NCBI RefSeq assembly: GCF_039543645.1
Contig: NZ_BAABKD010000011.1
Location: forward strand, 248,001-312,000
Direction of reading: 5' to 3'
Origin: Paenalcaligenes hermetiae
GTDB taxonomy: Bacteria; Pseudomonadota; Gammaproteobacteria; Burkholderiales; Burkholderiaceae_B
DNA length: 64,000 nucleotides
Made by a program: the position numbers and the translations under genes. This document shows, piece after piece, positions 61,306 to 64,000 of this stretch (its first letter is position 1; the number at the start of each line of letters is the position of its first letter). The notes beneath the pieces are model-generated. The model was not told the DNA's origin, searched no databases, and saw only the letters and a program-made list of their open reading frames with translations.

Positions 61306-61977
61306 TTAACGCTGGGGGACTTCGAGCGCATAACCAAAACCACGCACCGTCTGAATCAACACCCCAGTATGCTCTAAGCGCTTACGCAATCGATACACAT
61401 AAACCTCAACGGCGTTATCACTAAAGTCCGTTGAGCGGTCGGATAAGGATTGAATGATTTGCTGTTTCGTGACGACTTTACCGGCACGCTGCATCAGCAG
61501 TTCTAATAAAGAGAACTCGCGCACCGATACATTGAGGCGCTGCCCCTCGAACAGTAGCTCTTTATTTTGTGTATCTAAACGCAAAGGCCCTGCCTCAAGA
61601 ATATGTTGTAACTGGGCGTGATGACGCCGCCCTAAAGCACGGACCCGTGCAGCTAACTCTGCCAGCTCAAAAGGCTTAGTCACATAATCATCGGCGCCCG
61701 CATCTAAGCCTGCCACACGATCCTCGAGGGCATCCCGCGCTGTTAAAATCAATACAGGAACCGTATGCCCCGCTGCACGTAATTGGCGCAACGCTTCTAA
61801 CCCACTTAGCTGTGGCAGATTTAAATCCAAAACCAATAAATCAAAACGCTGTTGCTCACATTGCAAAAGCAGCTGATCACCTTGGGTAATCAGCTGCGCT
61901 TCATGGCCTTGGGCTTGCATAAAGTCACGCAAAGCGGGACCTAGGACCCGGTCATCTTCAATAATTAGTACTCGCAT
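61306..61977 (-). CDS. OmpR-family response regulator, TctD/QseB-like
   Basis: A 223-residue regulator: receiver domain with acidic residues in IIEDDRVLG, phospho-acceptor Asp in LLVLDLNLPQLSG and the KPFE switch lysine, then a winged-helix DNA-binding domain (TDFSDNAVEVYVYRLRKRL). It is five bases upstream of the kinase gene on the same strand. Its own start is 28 bases after exbD, with no visible terminator, so it may be cotranscribed with the TonB system. TctD-type regulators often control tricarboxylate porins, but no tct transporter genes are here. Confidence 0.92.
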   Translation of the reverse strand: MRVLIIEDDRVLGPALRDFMQAQGHEAQLITQGDQLLLQCEQQRFDLLVLDLNLPQLSGLEALRQLRAAGHTVPVLILTARDALEDRVAGLDAGADDYVTKPFELAELAARVRALGRRHHAQLQHILEAGPLRLDTQNKELLFEGQRLNVSVREFSLLELLMQRAGKVVTKQQIIQSLSDRSTDFSDNAVEVYVYRLRKRLEHTGVLIQTVRGFGYALEVPQR

Positions 61978-62005
61978 ACTGCGATTTTATACCGAGTCGC
62001 TCATT

Positions 62006-62434
62006 TTAGGGAGCTGGCGTATCAGGACGTGTCACAAAACCCAAGCGTGTTAGTCCCGAGGCTTTGGTTCGACTCATAACCTGTGCTAATAGCTCATAGC
62101 GGGTTTCCTGGTCAGCTCGAATCCTTACCTCCGGCTGCGGCGTATCTTGGGCAAAGGGTTGCAACGTCGTCGTTAGGTCTTCTAAGGCAACCTCTTCATT
62201 GTCCAAATATAAAAGCCCCTCGGGCGTAATCGCCAAATCCAGGTATTTTTTTTCATTTTCAACAGGTTGTGCGCTGGCCTGTGGCAGCTGTACCGAAATA
62301 GAATGCGTCAGCAAGGGGGCGGTGATCAAAAAAATCACTAATAACACCAGCATCACATCAATCAACGGCACCATGTTGATTTCTGCGTTGGTATGACTCT
62401 GTGAGCCCCCCCGATCAAAACTTCCAAACGACAT
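62006..62434 (-). CDS. exbD: TonB-system biopolymer transport protein ExbD
   Basis: A 142-residue inner-membrane protein with one helix carrying the essential aspartate (VPLIDVMLVLLVIFLITAP) and a periplasmic domain. ExbD with ExbB uses the proton gradient to energise TonB. It follows exbB by eight bases. TolR is the close alternative, but placement after tonB-exbB favours ExbD. Confidence 0.9.
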   Translation of the reverse strand: MSFGSFDRGGSQSHTNAEINMVPLIDVMLVLLVIFLITAPLLTHSISVQLPQASAQPVENEKKYLDLAITPEGLLYLDNEEVALEDLTTTLQPFAQDTPQPEVRIRADQETRYELLAQVMSRTKASGLTRLGFVTRPDTPAP

Positions 62435-62442
62435 AATGGCCT

Positions 62443-63294
62443 CTATTTTGTATTGGGTTTACCGTTTCCATCCGACACTTGCTGGCCCGTGGTCAAAAAG
62501 GTAAATAAGTCATGGGCGAAAGCATCCAGCTGAGCTAAATACACACGGTTGGTACGCACAAAAGCGTTGTAAGCTAATACGGCTGGAATCGCGACGGCCA
62601 AGCCAAGTCCGGTCATGATCAATGCCTCGCCCACTGGGCCGGCAATACTATTGAGTGCTACCTCGCTAGACAGACCAATATTAATCAACGCGTGATAAAC
62701 CCCCCACACAGTACCAAACAAACCGACAAAGGGCGCCGTCGACCCAACCGAAGCCAACAAGGTTAACCCATTTTCTAAACGTGCGGTTTCCTCATCGATC
62801 ACTTTACGCATGATGCGGGTAATAAACGATTCGGTTGAACCTTTTTCCTCTAAGCGCAAAGCTCCATATTTCGCATGATGACTTTGAGCATGAATCGCAT
62901 GACTAGCCAAATGAGAAAACGGTTCGTTGGCCCCATGTGTTGCGATTTCATTTTTTACCTGCTCTAAGGAGCTAGCGGCCCAAAACTCACGCAAAAACTT
63001 TTTAGAGCGACGTTTTAAGCGGAAAGAAATAAAGCCTTTTACTAAAATCAAATACCAGCTTGCGATAGACATGATGACTAACACCGCAAAAAGGCTTTTA
63101 CCAACCCAATCACTTTGAGCGATAAAATGTAGCATGCCCCCCTCTTGTGCTTGCGCTTGTGAAAGCGCCATGGGCGCCGAGCTGGTCTCGGTCAGTTGTT
63201 GAGTGGCCTGCTGTAAAGGCTGTTGTAAGTCAGTCGTTGCATCATTGATTTGGGCTAATCCTAACAATAACGCATCAAATAGCTCCTGCATCAT
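62443..63294 (-). CDS. exbB: TonB-system biopolymer transport protein ExbB
   Basis: A 283-residue MotA/TolQ/ExbB-family protein with three helices. An N-terminal extension (about 1-60, Gln-rich) precedes the first (FAVLVIMSIASWYLILVKG). The conserved channel part is LLASVGSTAPFVGLFGTVWG and GEALIMTGLGLAVAIPAVLAYN. It lies nine bases after tonB and eight before exbD. TolQ is the alternative, but there are no tolA/tolB genes here. Confidence 0.92.
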   Translation of the reverse strand: MMQELFDALLLGLAQINDATTDLQQPLQQATQQLTETSSAPMALSQAQAQEGGMLHFIAQSDWVGKSLFAVLVIMSIASWYLILVKGFISFRLKRRSKKFLREFWAASSLEQVKNEIATHGANEPFSHLASHAIHAQSHHAKYGALRLEEKGSTESFITRIMRKVIDEETARLENGLTLLASVGSTAPFVGLFGTVWGVYHALINIGLSSEVALNSIAGPVGEALIMTGLGLAVAIPAVLAYNAFVRTNRVYLAQLDAFAHDLFTFLTTGQQVSDGNGKPNTK

Positions 63295-63303
63295 GCCTGA
63301 GTC

Positions 63304-64000
63304 CTATAAAACAAAATCAAAAGGAATATCTGCCATGGCTTTATACGCAATGCCATTTTCGGTATAGGGTTTAAATTTTACTTTGCGCACCGCGGTTAAA
63401 GCGGCTTGATCCAAACGCTCATGTCCTGATGAGCTTTTTACCCAAACATCCATCACCGTGCCTTGGGGAGAAATCAAAACACGCACGATGACCTTGCCCT
63501 GCTCATTTCGACGCTGCGAAGCACGTGGATAAACAGGCCGTGGCGGCGCCCCCAAGTAATTCACTTGCCCAACCACCCGTGGACGATCTGGGTCAACGGC
63601 TTTAGCCTGCTGCCCACCTACTGCTTTATCCATTTGGCTACGCTCTGGCGCGGTGGCTGGCTGCGCTTTTTCTGCCACAGGGACATTTGGTTTAGGTTGC
63701 GGCTTAGGCGCAGGCTGAGGTTTAGGTTTAGGCTCGGGTTTGGGCTTAGGTTCCGGTTTGGGCTTAGGTTCCGGCTTGGGCTTAGGTTTTTCTACCACTG
63801 GCTCAGGAATAACCGGATCCTCTACGACCGGCTCGGGCTCGGGCTCTGGCTCTGGCTCGGGTTCAGGTTCAAATTCGGGCTCTGGCTCTGGCTCTGGCTC
63901 CGATTCAAATTCAGGCTCAATCTCCTCTTGAGTAGCTTCTTGAATTTGCTCTGCTAGTTGTTCCGCCGCCACATGCTCTTCGAATTCATTTAAATCAAAT
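63304..64000 (-). CDS. tonB: TonB, energy transducer (5' end beyond the window)
   Basis: The C-terminal 231 residues of TonB. The frame is open to the right edge, so the transmembrane anchor is outside the window and the GTG at 63970-63972 is not a real start. Visible are a long Glu-Pro repeat (about 63827-63932) and a Lys-Pro repeat (about 63715-63790), the usual rigid periplasmic spacer. The C-terminal domain follows with PPRPVYPRASQRRNEQGKVI and MDVWVKSSSGHERLDQAAL. It energises outer-membrane receptors for iron chelates or other ligands. The repeat DNA is low-complexity and may vary in length. Confidence 0.93.
   Translation of the reverse strand, partial: FDLNEFEEHVAAEQLAEQIQEATQEEIEPEFESEPEPEPEPEFEPEPEPEPEPEPEPVVEDPVIPEPVVEKPKPKPEPKPKPEPKPKPEPKPKPQPAPKPQPKPNVPVAEKAQPATAPERSQMDKAVGGQQAKAVDPDRPRVVGQVNYLGAPPRPVYPRASQRRNEQGKVIVRVLISPQGTVMDVWVKSSSGHERLDQAALTAVRKVKFKPYTENGIAYKAMADIPFDFVL

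Noticed and set aside
63740..63931. Gly-Ser repeat open frame on the plus strand
   Set aside because: It is the antisense shadow of the Glu-Pro and Lys-Pro repeats of tonB; no start site or conserved content.

Overview
The window reads as ordinary chromosome from a betaproteobacterium, most likely Burkholderiales/Alcaligenaceae. The support is a lipoyl-domain-bearing dihydrolipoyl dehydrogenase in an aceE-aceF-lpdA operon, a DUF2889 gene beside sucCD near recA-recX, a gmk-rpoZ-spoT operon, a TctD/TctE-like two-component pair, and moderate base composition. I cannot name the genus. Genes are densely packed on both strands. No stretch longer than 300 bases lacks a gene; the largest gaps are 6524-6788 and 50237-50489. 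I see no rRNA, tRNA, CRISPR array, insertion sequence, prophage or att site.

Layout. 1-6523 (minus): the 5' end of folC, then the pyruvate dehydrogenase operon aceE-aceF-lpdA. 6789-12715 (plus): one operon of a PAS histidine kinase, a FixJ-type regulator, folD, an M3 oligopeptidase and a Sco-type copper chaperone. 12771-17281: copper homeostasis, with copZ and a second dihydrolipoyl-dehydrogenase-like flavoprotein on minus, and copA-cueR on plus behind a clear CueR-type promoter. 17278-24381 (minus): an RND efflux operon (adaptor, pump, outer-membrane channel) running straight into pdxJ and a nitroreductase, with a tetranucleotide repeat upstream of the adaptor gene. 24521-27245 (minus): a TrpXYZ-type ABC transporter. 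27413-32960: a spermidine-synthase-like protein, a 49-aa protein, exonuclease III, an orphan protein, gmk, rpoZ and spoT.

32941-42345: azlCD, ppiD, a glycerophosphodiesterase, an rRNA pseudouridine synthase, an MFS transporter, glnB, a YbdG-like mechanosensitive channel and argH. 42412-50236: sucCD and DUF2889, divergent metE/metR, then recX-recA with a perfect LexA box. 50490-53488: rdgC, then a hemN-FNR/DNR-like regulator operon behind an FNR-type box. 53674-59698: a complete six-gene Mrp Na+/H+ antiporter operon with mrpA and mrpB fused. 59773-64000: a small secreted cysteine protein facing a tonB-exbB-exbD-response regulator-kinase cluster; tonB runs off the right edge.

Most genes are housekeeping, and I found no convincing undescribed multi-gene system. 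The leads worth following are regulatory or architectural: the hemN/FNR-like loop with an exactly placed class II site, the (AATA)6 repeat ahead of the efflux operon, terminator hairpins immediately upstream of sucC and folC, a terminator hidden inside the cueR coding end, pdxJ placed in an efflux operon, the flavoprotein beside copZ, and a few unrecognised small proteins.
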